DNA of 43,592 bases from Thermocrinis sp. (lineage in GTDB: Bacteria; Aquificota; Aquificia; Aquificales; Aquificaceae). The notes under the pieces were generated by a model that saw only the letters and a program-made list of their open reading frames with translations, made no database searches and was not told the DNA's origin. The position numbers and the translations under genes were made by a program. Of this stretch, positions 34,024 through 42,950 are shown one piece after another. Position 1 is the first letter of the stretch. Every line of letters starts with the position of its first letter. The stretch is taken from contig JAJHRQ010000010.1 in NCBI GenBank assembly GCA_020833645.1, forward strand, positions 1 to 43,592, in the 5' to 3' direction.

Positions 34024-34097
34024 GGCGGTGTAGCTCAGCTGGTTAGAGCGGGGATCTCATAAGTCCCAGGTCGGAGGTTCGAGTCCTCCCGCCGCCA
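34024..34097 (+). tRNA. tRNA-Met (CAT anticodon)
   Basis: The 74-nt cloverleaf folds fully: acceptor GGCGGTG with CGCCGCC (one G-T pair), D stem GCTC/GAGC, anticodon stem GGGAT/GTCCC with loop CTCATAA, T arm GGAGG-TTCGAGT-CCTCC, discriminator A at 34097. The G1-C72 pair excludes the initiator type. The body resembles elongator tRNA-Met, but a lysidine-modified tRNA-Ile2 with the same CAT anticodon cannot be fully excluded. CCA is not encoded. The stop codon of the convergent ligase gene begins one base after it. Confidence 0.93.
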
Positions 34098-34098
34098 C

Positions 34099-35817
34099 TT
34101 ACTCCTCAATCTTAACCTTCCTTTGCATCTGGAACATCCTCAGCACCTCTTCCACCGTTGTAGCATCCTCTGGCAGTTTGTCTGCCCTGACAAAGCTAAC
34201 AGCCCTTGGAAATCGGAGGGCGTATCCTGGACCATCGCCTACCTTTCCGGCGGTATGCAAAGGCGAGCGGGTGATCTCGTCCGCAGAGACGGTTATAACA
34301 TACCTTGGTTCTACCCACACGTCGGGAGTTATAAGAGAATCAACCCTGGCGTGCCTGTGTTCTAACTTTATTTGGTCTAACATCTCCTTTAGCCTCACCC
34401 ATTCTTCTTCTGTGAAGCCCGAGCCTACCTTGGAGATGGTTTTAAAGGTGTCTGTGGAAGGGTCATAGACCGCGGTAAGCAGAGCACCTATTCCAAGTTT
34501 GCTCCTTGCACCCCTTCCGTAAAAGTAGCCCACGATCACCAGGTCCATGGTGTCCGCCAACTGTCCCTTGTAGCTCCTCTTTAGCTTTACCCAGTTAAAG
34601 TTTCTTGAACCTGCTGTGTATGGCGCATCAAGCCTTTTGCCCATAATACCCTCAAGCCCTCTAACTATGGCATCCTCAAAGAAATCCTCCACCTCTTTAG
34701 CGGAATCCACGATTTTGAGCTCCGAAAGCTCCAGAGTATTACCGGGAACTATTAACTCCTCCAACTTTTTCCTTCTTTCAATGAAGGGCTTGACCGTATA
34801 GTCTTCCCCTTCCAAATACAGCAGGTCAAAGCAAAAGAGCTTTAGTGGGTACTCCTTGGCAAATTCATAAACATCATACTTTCTCTTTCTTTGAATGGTA
34901 ACCTGAAAGGGATAGAACTCTCCCGTCTGTTCATTAACCGCCAACGCCTCACCCTCTAAGATAATTTTTTCTATCGGAAGTTCTCCAACCGCAGACTTTA
35001 TCTCAGGAAACATATCCGTCATGGGTTCCAGATTGCGAGAGTAGATATACACCTCCTTACCCTTTTTATGAACTTGCAGTCTAAAGCCATCATACTTTGC
35101 CTCTATGGCGCACCTTCCAAGCCTTCTGATTAGCTCCTCTGCATCTGCGACCCTCTCCGCCAGGGCCATCCGAACAGGGTATCCGGGCTCTATCTTAAAC
35201 TCCAAAAGTCCATCCTTTCCCTTTTCCACCAGTGTGCGGGCTACAAGACCAAGGTCTGAGCACAGATTGTATGCCCTTTCCACTAAATCTTTGTAATACC
35301 TGCTTCCCAAGAGCAGTGCCAATGCTTCTATGATGGTTGCGGTGCCCACTCCCAGACGAAGGTTTCCCACAATGATCCTTAGTGCAAACTTTGCCTCAAC
35401 GCCAGATAATGCTTTAAGAAGGTTTATAAGAAGCATAACCTTATCTAAGGTTCCCCTAGCCTTGGCTATTGCCATCAGCTCATCATAGACCTGTAAAAGA
35501 CTAAGCCCCCTTCCTTCCCTTTTTATGACCTCCATAGCAACCATTCCCACATCACCAAGCCTTTTATAGATCTGCTGTATTTGGGCTAACCTAATACCCA
35601 CCGCCTTTGAAAGGGCCTCTAGGGCTAACTTTTCCGAAACTCCAAACTCCAAACCTACAAAGGAGGGCACCAATTCCCCCATAGTGAGATAGACGAGCTT
35701 TCCAATCTCTTCCTTGTCAGCCTTTGAGAAAAGTTCATAAAGTAGCTCGGACATTTCAAGCCGGCTGGTGGTCTCTTCAAGCTTTTGAAAGAATTGGGCA
35801 ACTTCTAAGAATTTCAC
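34099..35817 (-). CDS. lig: ATP-dependent DNA ligase (archaeal type)
   Basis: This 572-residue ligase has an N-terminal DNA-binding domain (about 1-210) with the ALRIIVGNLRLGVG block, then the adenylation domain with catalytic K241 in IEAKYDGFRLQVH, followed by SRNLEPMTDMFP, LEGEALAVN, EGIMGKRLDAPY and the OB-fold motif NWVKLKRSY. The layout is that of archaeal DNA ligase I; Aquificales are known to have such an enzyme besides NAD-dependent LigA. The start is GTG 35817 with TAAAAT 7 bases upstream. It is probably an old transfer from archaea. Confidence 0.93.
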   Translation of the reverse strand: MKFLEVAQFFQKLEETTSRLEMSELLYELFSKADKEEIGKLVYLTMGELVPSFVGLEFGVSEKLALEALSKAVGIRLAQIQQIYKRLGDVGMVAMEVIKREGRGLSLLQVYDELMAIAKARGTLDKVMLLINLLKALSGVEAKFALRIIVGNLRLGVGTATIIEALALLLGSRYYKDLVERAYNLCSDLGLVARTLVEKGKDGLLEFKIEPGYPVRMALAERVADAEELIRRLGRCAIEAKYDGFRLQVHKKGKEVYIYSRNLEPMTDMFPEIKSAVGELPIEKIILEGEALAVNEQTGEFYPFQVTIQRKRKYDVYEFAKEYPLKLFCFDLLYLEGEDYTVKPFIERRKKLEELIVPGNTLELSELKIVDSAKEVEDFFEDAIVRGLEGIMGKRLDAPYTAGSRNFNWVKLKRSYKGQLADTMDLVIVGYFYGRGARSKLGIGALLTAVYDPSTDTFKTISKVGSGFTEEEWVRLKEMLDQIKLEHRHARVDSLITPDVWVEPRYVITVSADEITRSPLHTAGKVGDGPGYALRFPRAVSFVRADKLPEDATTVEEVLRMFQMQRKVKIEE

Positions 35818-35834
35818 CCTTATAATTTTATCCG
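35818..35834. promoter_or_regulatory. Divergent lig / fabZ start region with interlocked -10 boxes
   Basis: Seventeen bases lie between the start codons. TATAAT (35821-35826, plus) ends 8 bases before fabZ ATG. TAAAAT (35830 to 35825, minus) ends 7 bases before lig GTG. The two boxes share two bases. No Shine-Dalgarno serves either gene. Confidence 0.6.
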
Positions 35835-36281
35835 ATGGACATACTGGAAATAATGCAAATCCTCCCCCACAGATATCCCTTACTGCTTGTGGATAGAATT
35901 TTGGAGATAGAACTGGGAAAAAGGATAGTAGGATTAAAAAACGTGTCCATAAACGAGCCCTACTTTCAAGGGCATTTTCCGGGCTTTCCCCTTATGCCGG
36001 GTGTTTATATCCTTGAAGCTCTGGCACAAGTGGGTGGAATTTTGATGATCAAGTCTTTGAACTTGGAGATTGGCAAATACGCAGTAGTTTTTGCGGGCAT
36101 AGATGACGCCCGGTTCAAAAAGCCCGTCTATCCGGGCGATCAACTTATCCTTGAGTTGGAGGTTATCGCCCTCAAAAAGAGCCTTTCAAAGATGAAGGGC
36201 ACCGCTAAGGTGGATAACCAGGTGGTGGCAGAGGCGATCCTTTATGCGTCCGCAAGAGAACTTTCACAGTTGAAAAAATAG
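35835..36281 (+). CDS. fabZ: 3-hydroxyacyl-[ACP] dehydratase
   Basis: This 148-residue hot-dog-fold dehydratase of fatty acid elongation has the active-site histidine H47 in [14 protein letters not shown] and the glutamate E61 in [12 protein letters not shown]. The N-terminal [15 protein letters not shown] is diagnostic. Length is typical. It heads a plus-strand run followed 15 bases later by the KaiC-like gene, with no pathway link. TATAAT lies 8 bases before the ATG. Confidence 0.97.
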   Translation: MDILEIMQILPHRYPLLLVDRILEIELGKRIVGLKNVSINEPYFQGHFPGFPLMPGVYILEALAQVGGILMIKSLNLEIGKYAVVFAGIDDARFKKPVYPGDQLILELEVIALKKSLSKMKGTAKVDNQVVAEAILYASARELSQLKK

Positions 36282-36283
36282 GC

Positions 36284-36289
36284 TATATT
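36284..36289 (+). promoter_or_regulatory. -10-like box for the KaiC-like gene
   Basis: TATATT ends seven bases before the ATG at 36297, with no Shine-Dalgarno, inside the 15-base gap after fabZ. Confidence 0.4.
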
Positions 36290-36296
36290 TTTACCT

Positions 36297-37181
36297 ATGG
36301 CAGAGTTTGAAGAAAGAGAAGAAATAAGGAGGGAAGAGGTAGAGCCGGACCTTTCGGCGGTATATACGGGTTCCCAAGCTATAGCAAAGGCTCCGGAACT
36401 CTACGGAGTAGCCACCGGCATAGAGGGTTTAGATGATCTCTTTTTCGTAGTAAGGCAGGTAGGCAAAAAGTTGGAAAAGGTCTCCCTCAAAGGTATACCA
36501 GCCTATTCTGTTATGAACCTTACGGGGGTTTCCGACACGGGCAAGTCTCTGATGGTAGAGCAGTTTACCGTTTTCCGTGCCAGCAGAGGGGACAGAGTTG
36601 CCTTTGTAACCGTTGAATCTCCCGCCAATTTTGTGTCTGCGTCCCTAAAGCTCAGGGCGATGGCTATGGGTTTGGACTTTGAACAATTCCAGGACAACAT
36701 AATCCTCATAGACGCCGCATCCTCCACAAGAATCAGGGAAAATGTGCCAGACCTTTTGGCAACCTTAGCCTACGTTATAAAGAACTACAAGGTCAAATTT
36801 ACCGTGATAGACTCTGTGACGGGTCTCTTTGAGAACAAGGAGATGATGGCAAGGGCTGTTGTTAGACGGCTGTACAACTTTATGAAAAAGTGGTATCAAA
36901 CAGCGATCTTCGTGTCCCAAAAGAGAAGCGGTCATGAGGAGCTAACTGCGGAGGCGGCTGGAGGCTACGCGGTGGGGCACATAGTGGATGGCACCATGGT
37001 CTTGGCAAAGGAACTTATAGACTCTCCCTACAAGGCAAAGATGTATAAAAAGAGTGTAGGAGATATAGTTAGGTTCTTTAGGATAGATGGGTGTAGAATG
37101 GCTGGGCACGATACAAGAACCCACTTCCTTGAGATCACAGAAACGGGCTTGGTCAGAATAAAAGAACCCATAGGAGGTTAA
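36297..37181 (+). CDS. KaiC-like RecA-fold ATPase (single KaiC domain)
   Basis: This 294-residue protein has one RecA/KaiC domain. Walker A is GVSDTGKS (77-84). FVTVESPANFVSASLKLRAMAMG follows, in the position of the KaiC catalytic glutamates; Walker B is FTVIDSVTGLF, and VSQKRSGHEELTAEAAGG resembles the DNA or subunit loop of RadA/KaiC. An acidic 30-residue tail precedes the domain. Archaeal KaiC-domain proteins of this type (described in TIGRFAMs as KaiC_arch families) are usually encoded beside a small regulatory partner, as here. This is a sensory or regulatory role, not a circadian clock. Confidence 0.85.
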   Translation: MAEFEEREEIRREEVEPDLSAVYTGSQAIAKAPELYGVATGIEGLDDLFFVVRQVGKKLEKVSLKGIPAYSVMNLTGVSDTGKSLMVEQFTVFRASRGDRVAFVTVESPANFVSASLKLRAMAMGLDFEQFQDNIILIDAASSTRIRENVPDLLATLAYVIKNYKVKFTVIDSVTGLFENKEMMARAVVRRLYNFMKKWYQTAIFVSQKRSGHEELTAEAAGGYAVGHIVDGTMVLAKELIDSPYKAKMYKKSVGDIVRFFRIDGCRMAGHDTRTHFLEITETGLVRIKEPIGG

Positions 37182-37185
37182 AGCC

Positions 37186-37851
37186 ATGGTAATTGAGATC
37201 ACAGAAGTGCCAACAAGTGAAGCGGGCGCAGACCTTGAACAGCTCGTTACGAGGGTCTTCTTTAAGGCCATCGACCTTCTGGGTGGTCTGAGCAAGCTTA
37301 CCGAATTCAGGACCCTTACATGGCTACCCAGCTTGGCAAGGGCAGCTTATGTGGTGGTCTTGAAGGAGGAATATCTGCGCACCGAGGAGGAGATAGCCCA
37401 AAAGGTAGGTCTCACCAAAAACACAGTTAGGAGCATCCTAAGGGCAGACCCAACCTTGGCAATGGAAAAGATTCAAAAGCTTGAGGAGTTGGCAAAGGAA
37501 GAGCTGAAGGAGATGAAGGTGCATACTGCGGGAGGTATTGCAAAGCTTGCCTACAAGATGGTCAAGGAGGGCAACGAAGCTGAAATCCTAAGCCACTTTT
37601 GCACCGTTGTGGCAGAAGAGGTGGCAAGAGCCCTTGACATTCCTTGGGCTTATGCGGTGCTAAAGCACCTAAGGGGCGTAAAGTTTCCAATCCAAGATAG
37701 CCAAGCACTAAAGGAAAAACTAAAAGGTGTAAAGATAAAAACCCACCCCGCTGAGGAGGTGGTGGATAGACTTCCATACCCAATAAGAACACCGGCGGTT
37801 CTGTTGCACGAGATAAAGCTTGCAGTTTCTGCCCTTGAGGAACAGAAGTAA
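37186..37851 (+). CDS. KaiC-partner regulatory protein with helix-turn-helix
   Basis: This 221-residue protein contains a helix-turn-helix at about 64-95 (TEEEIAQKVGLTKNTVRSIL), preceded by the LTEFRTLTWLPSLARAAYVVV segment. It fits the 'near_KaiC' probable regulatory domain described as adjacent to archaeal KaiC-like ATPases. The C-terminal half is helical without a known fold to me. It starts 4 bases after the KaiC-like gene with a GGAGGTT ribosome site, so the two are co-translated and probably form one regulatory unit. Confidence 0.78.
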   Translation: MVIEITEVPTSEAGADLEQLVTRVFFKAIDLLGGLSKLTEFRTLTWLPSLARAAYVVVLKEEYLRTEEEIAQKVGLTKNTVRSILRADPTLAMEKIQKLEELAKEELKEMKVHTAGGIAKLAYKMVKEGNEAEILSHFCTVVAEEVARALDIPWAYAVLKHLRGVKFPIQDSQALKEKLKGVKIKTHPAEEVVDRLPYPIRTPAVLLHEIKLAVSALEEQK

Positions 37852-37853
37852 TT

Positions 37854-38865
<1,012 letters not shown>

Positions 38866-38866
<1 letters not shown>

Positions 38867-40386
38867 TGTTCTGCCGAGTAAGGAGCGGAGGGGTTATTGG
38901 TATTGACGGTTTTTTGGTGGATGTAGAGATAGACTTCTCTCCGGGGCTACCTCAGTTTAACATAGTGGGACTGCCAGACAAAGCCATAAACGAGGCAAAG
39001 GACAGGGTTAGGTCTGCCTTAAAGAATGTGGGCTTTCAACTGCCTTCCAAGAGGATCACCGTAAATTTGGCACCCTCCCACCTGAAAAAGCAGGGAACTT
39101 TGTATGATCTTCCCATTGCGCTGGGTATTTTAAAGCTCTCGGGGGTTTTGGATGTAGACGAGGAGACAGTCTTTCTGGGGGAGCTCTCTTTGGACGGAAA
39201 GGTGAATCCCGTCAGTGGAGTCCTTCCCATTGTTCTATCCTTAAAGGAGAAGGGCTTTAGAAGGTTTGTGGTGCCAAAGGCGAACGCAAAAGAAGGTGCC
39301 ATCGTTCAAGGTGCAGAGGTTTACGGCGTTGAATCCTTAAACCAGCTTATAGCCTTTTTGAAGGGAGAGGAGGAGTTAAAGCCAGAGGAGGTGGACCTCA
39401 ACGAGCTCTTTTCAAAAGCCTTTGATTACAGCATAGACCTTGCGGACGTAAAAGGGCAGTATGAGGCAAAAAGGGCGCTGGAGATCTCCGCAGCGGGCAT
39501 GCACAACTTACTGCTGATCGGTCCTCCGGGGGCAGGAAAAAGCATGCTCGCCAAAAGGATCGTAACCATCTTGCCACCCCTGTCTTTGGAGGAAGCCTTA
39601 GAGGTCAGCAAAATATACAGCGTGGCGGGTATGCTAAGGGAACCTCTGATGGTTCAAAGACCCTTCCGGGCACCTCATTACACAGCCTCAGAGGTGGCGT
39701 TGATAGGTGGTGGTAGCAATCCAACGCCCGGGGAGATCTCCTTAGCCCACAGAGGAGTGCTCTTTTTGGACGAGATGGTGGAGTTTAACCGTAAAACCTT
39801 GGAAGCCCTCAGGCAACCCCTAGAGGACGGCTACGTTAGCATATCAAGGGTGGGTGGTAGGGTAACCTTTCCCTCCAGCTTTATCTTGGTGGGTGCCACA
39901 AACCCATGCCCCTGTGGAAACTACCGAAATCCATATAAAGCATGCGTATGTTCTCCTGCCCAAATAAGGGCTTATCAGTCCAAGCTCTCGGGACCCATCT
40001 TAGACCGTATAGACCTAAAGGTGTGGGTGGAGCCGGTGGAGGTCCAAGAACTGGTCAATCCAAGGCCGGGCGAGAGCTCCAAAGAGGTCAGAGAGAGGGT
40101 TATGAGGGCGTACCAGATTCAGAGGGAGAGGTTTAAAAACTCCAGGACCAAGTTCAACGGACAGATGACAGAAAAGGAGATAGAAAAATACTGCATCTTG
40201 ACGCCAAAGGCAAAGGAACTTCTGGAGAAGGCTATGGACAAGTTCCGTTTGAGCGGAAGGTCCTACGCACGGCTTTTAAAGGTTTCAAGAACCATCGCAG
40301 ACTTGGAGGGAGAAGAGCAAATAAAAGAACATCACATAGCACAGGCAATCCAATATAGAATTGAGGACAAGCTTGAAAGCATGTAA
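38866..40386 (+). CDS. comM: YifB/ComM family Mg-chelatase-like AAA+ ATPase
   Basis: This 506-residue protein has an N-terminal Lon-protease-like S5 fold (about 1-165; PQFNIVGLPDKAINEAKDRV), the AAA+ core with Walker A IGPPGAGKSMLAKRI and Walker B VLFLDEM, and a zinc-like NPCPCGNY...CVCS segment followed by GPILDRIDLKVWVEP. ComM is a hexameric branch-migration helicase in natural transformation of Haemophilus-type bacteria, but the family is near universal. Its start overlaps the gap stop. Confidence 0.94.
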
Positions 40387-40389
40387 AAT
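40361..40389 (+). promoter_or_regulatory. accC promoter
   Basis: TTGAGG (40361-40366), 17 bases, then TAAAAT (40384-40389), ending 8 bases before accC ATG. This is the best -35/-10 pair among the leaderless-looking genes. The -10 shares bases with the comM stop codon. Confidence 0.5.
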
Positions 40390-40397
40390 TTAATTTG

Positions 40398-41732
40398 ATG
40401 CTCAAGAAGATTCTCATAGCAAACAGAGGGGAGATCGCAGTCCGAGTTATAAGAACCTGCAGAGAGATGGGCATAAGAACGGTGGCGGTCTATTCGGAGG
40501 CGGACAGAGACTCCATGCACGTAAAGTTGGCAGATGAGAGCATATGCATAGGACCACCGGAGCCCTCAAAGAGCTACCTTGACATTCCAAGGCTCATGGC
40601 GGCGGTGGAGGTTTCCTCTGCGGAGGGGGTACATCCGGGCTATGGCTTTCTTTCGGAGAACCCCAAGTTTGCCCGGATCGTAGAAGCAAGCGGAAAGGTG
40701 TTCATTGGACCCTCAGCGGAGACCTTGGAACTTATAGGAGACAAGATAAAGGCAAAGGAGGTTGCCAAAAAGGTAGGCATTCCCCTGGTACCAGGGAGCG
40801 ATGGACCGGTAGATTTTCAAAAAGCCCTGGAAATTGCCAGAGAAATCAAATATCCGGTGGTTATAAAGTCTGCAGCTGGCGGGGGTGGAAGGGGCATAAG
40901 GGTAGTGTATGATGAGAGGGAGCTGAGGGAAAAACTGCCCTTGGCTATGCAGGAGGCAAAGTCTGCCTTTGGCGACGAGAGGGTCTATGTGGAAAAGTAC
41001 ATAGTGAACCCCAAGCATATAGAGGTTCAAGTTCTTGCAGACAGGTACGGCAATGTTATAGCCTTGGGCGAGAGGGAGTGTTCCATACAGAGGAGATATC
41101 AAAAGCTGGTGGAAGAGGCACCCAGTGCCAGCATCTCAGAAGAACAGAGGAAATACCTGGAGGAGCTTGCCATAGCCTTCTGCAAAGAGATCAACTATGT
41201 GGGTGCGGGCACTGTGGAGTTTTTGATGGACCAGGATGGGAACTTTTACTTTATGGAAATGAACGGAAGAATACAGGTGGAACATCCCGTCACAGAAATG
41301 ATCACGGGCATAGACATAGTGCGGGAACAAATAAAAGTGGCAAGCGGTGAAAAGCTCAGCATAAAAAAGGTGGAAAGGAGGGGCTACGCTATAGAATTCA
41401 GAATCAACGCGGAGGACCCAAACACCTTTTTACCCTCTCCGGGTAGGGTAGATAGACTCTTCCTCCCGGGCGGATTGGGCATCAGAGTAGATACCCACAT
41501 TTACTGCGGATACAAGATCCCTCCCTTTTATGATTCACTCATTGCCAAGCTTATAGTTTGGGGCAAAAGCAGGGAGGAAGCCATAGACCGAGCCAAAAGG
41601 GCTTTGGAGGAGTTTATCATAGAGGGGGAAGGTCTGAAGACCAACATAGATTTTCACAAAAGACTCCTTAACACCAGGGAGTTTAAAATGGCAAAGCACC
41701 ATGTAAAGTTTTTGGAGGAGATGCTGTTGTGA
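40398..41732 (+). CDS. accC: Biotin carboxylase (acetyl-CoA carboxylase subunit)
   Basis: This 444-residue ATP-grasp enzyme carboxylates biotin on a carrier protein. LIANRGEIAVRVIRTCREMG, EGVHPGYGFLSEN, the glycine loop KSAAGGGGRGIRV, ERECSIQRRYQKLVEEAP and MNGRIQVEHPVTE (usually MNTRIQVEH; here Thr to Gly) are seen. In Aquificaceae homologues also serve 2-oxoglutarate carboxylase (CfiB), which is somewhat longer; AccC length fits better, but no accB or cfiA is nearby to decide. ATG 40398 is chosen over the TTG at 40395. It overlaps lpxI by 4 bases. Confidence 0.9.
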   Translation: MLKKILIANRGEIAVRVIRTCREMGIRTVAVYSEADRDSMHVKLADESICIGPPEPSKSYLDIPRLMAAVEVSSAEGVHPGYGFLSENPKFARIVEASGKVFIGPSAETLELIGDKIKAKEVAKKVGIPLVPGSDGPVDFQKALEIAREIKYPVVIKSAAGGGGRGIRVVYDERELREKLPLAMQEAKSAFGDERVYVEKYIVNPKHIEVQVLADRYGNVIALGERECSIQRRYQKLVEEAPSASISEEQRKYLEELAIAFCKEINYVGAGTVEFLMDQDGNFYFMEMNGRIQVEHPVTEMITGIDIVREQIKVASGEKLSIKKVERRGYAIEFRINAEDPNTFLPSPGRVDRLFLPGGLGIRVDTHIYCGYKIPPFYDSLIAKLIVWGKSREEAIDRAKRALEEFIIEGEGLKTNIDFHKRLLNTREFKMAKHHVKFLEEMLL

Positions 41733-42520
41733 AGGTTTGCTTGGTGGCAGGTTCTGGTGGTCTTCCCAATGCCTTTGTGAAAAAAGCTAAAGAGTTGGGG
41801 GATGAGGTCTTTGTGGTAGGCGTTAAAGGCATCACATCCATAGAAGCAAACGCCTATTTGCCCCTTGGAAAGGTGGGCACATTGGTAAAGCTCTTAGAAA
41901 AGCACCACATAAACAAGATTGTCCTACTCGGAAAGTTTGAACACAAACTGCTCTTTTCCCACCTTTTGACCTTGGATAGCTTAGCTTTAAAGATTCTCAA
42001 AAGGGCAAAGGACAGACGTGCCCAGAGTTTAATAAGGGCACTGATGGATGAATTGGAAGAGATGGGTTTTGAATTTATAGACCCAAAGCCCTATTTGGAG
42101 GAGCTTTTGGCGGGTAAGGGTACGTTGAACAGTGTTGAGCCCTCAAGCCAAGCCATGGAAGACGGACTTTTTGGCTTTCCTATAGCCAAGGAGATTGCCC
42201 AGTTGGATGTGGGGCAGACCATCGTAGTAAAGGAGGGAACAGTGGTAAGCGTAGAGGCGATGGAGGGCACCCAGGAGGCAATCTACAGGGCTGGCAAGCT
42301 GGCGGGCAAGGGCTGTAGGGTTATAAAAGTGGCAAGAAAGAACCAAGACTTTAGAATAGACGTTCCCACCGTGGGCTTGGATACCTTAGAAGCCCTAAGG
42401 CATATAAAGGCGGACGCCCTCTTTTTGGAGGCGGGCAAAGTCTACATTGTGGATAAAGACAAATTTTTAAAGCTTGCGGACAAGTATAAAATTTCGGTGG
42501 TAGGATTACCCATTACATAA
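41729..42520 (+). CDS. lpxI: UDP-2,3-diacylglucosamine pyrophosphatase LpxI
   Basis: This 263-residue protein of the DUF1009/LpxI family makes lipid X from UDP-2,3-diacylglucosamine, replacing LpxH in bacteria that lack it. CLVAGSGGLPNAFVKKA at the N-terminus, LGKFEHKLLF, and the C-terminal signature KNQDFRIDVPTVGLDT with the catalytic aspartate are seen. The start is GTG, overlapping the accC stop. With lpxA it shows a complete-type lipid A route. Confidence 0.93.
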   Translation: MKVCLVAGSGGLPNAFVKKAKELGDEVFVVGVKGITSIEANAYLPLGKVGTLVKLLEKHHINKIVLLGKFEHKLLFSHLLTLDSLALKILKRAKDRRAQSLIRALMDELEEMGFEFIDPKPYLEELLAGKGTLNSVEPSSQAMEDGLFGFPIAKEIAQLDVGQTIVVKEGTVVSVEAMEGTQEAIYRAGKLAGKGCRVIKVARKNQDFRIDVPTVGLDTLEALRHIKADALFLEAGKVYIVDKDKFLKLADKYKISVVGLPIT

Positions 42521-42525
42521 AGGAA

Positions 42526-42948
42526 TTAACCTTCTTGCCTTCTTAGGCTGTTGAGCATAAACCTGAGTGCCAAGTATCCCAGCAAAGCCAGAAGCACAAT
42601 CTCCAAAAGCCCGGGGGTGCCCACTTGAAAGCCGTGTCCCAAAAGCAAAGACAGTAGAGCTCCCAGTATCAAGCCTCCCACAAGCCACTTAAAAAGAGGG
42701 TTTGTGTATATGGGATTTTGTGTTTTGTTCGTAAGCTTTGACTTCTCAAGCTGGGTTTTATTTATGTTCCTTTGCTGTGTGGGTACAGGTATCTTGCCCT
42801 TTTCAAAATCCTTTGGCTGGTAGGGTTTTACTTTTAATGGGGTAAGGACCTTTGGCGTGGGAGATACGCCTCCTCTCCTTGCAAAGGAATTGTCTGAAAA
42901 AAGGGCAAAGACCAAAACAAACGCCACAAAAAACCAAAGCTTTTTCAT
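42526..42948 (-). CDS. Small secreted/membrane protein resembling the N-terminal part of Tim44-like proteins
   Basis: This 140-residue protein has a signal peptide (MKKLWFFVAFVLVFALFSDN, then SFARRGG), a Pro/Lys/Asn-rich linker (30-80), a Gly-Leu-rich helix (WLVGGLILGALLSLLLGHGF) and a last helix followed by RRQEG. This is the layout of the leader and Gly-rich membrane part of bacterial Tim44-like proteins, but the soluble Tim44 domain is absent. It starts two bases after the yebC stop. The function is unknown. Confidence 0.65.
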   Translation of the reverse strand: MKKLWFFVAFVLVFALFSDNSFARRGGVSPTPKVLTPLKVKPYQPKDFEKGKIPVPTQQRNINKTQLEKSKLTNKTQNPIYTNPLFKWLVGGLILGALLSLLLGHGFQVGTPGLLEIVLLALLGYLALRFMLNSLRRQEG

Positions 42949-42950
42949 AG

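Noticed and set aside
34024-34097. Initiator tRNA-fMet
   Set aside because: It has a paired G1-C72 and lacks the three G-C pairs next to the anticodon loop that mark initiators.
36297-37181. Circadian KaiC or RadA recombinase
   Set aside because: There is only one KaiC domain, no kaiA/kaiB nearby and no RadA zinc finger or Lon-like domain; the adjacent HTH partner fits the archaeal KaiC-like regulatory families better.
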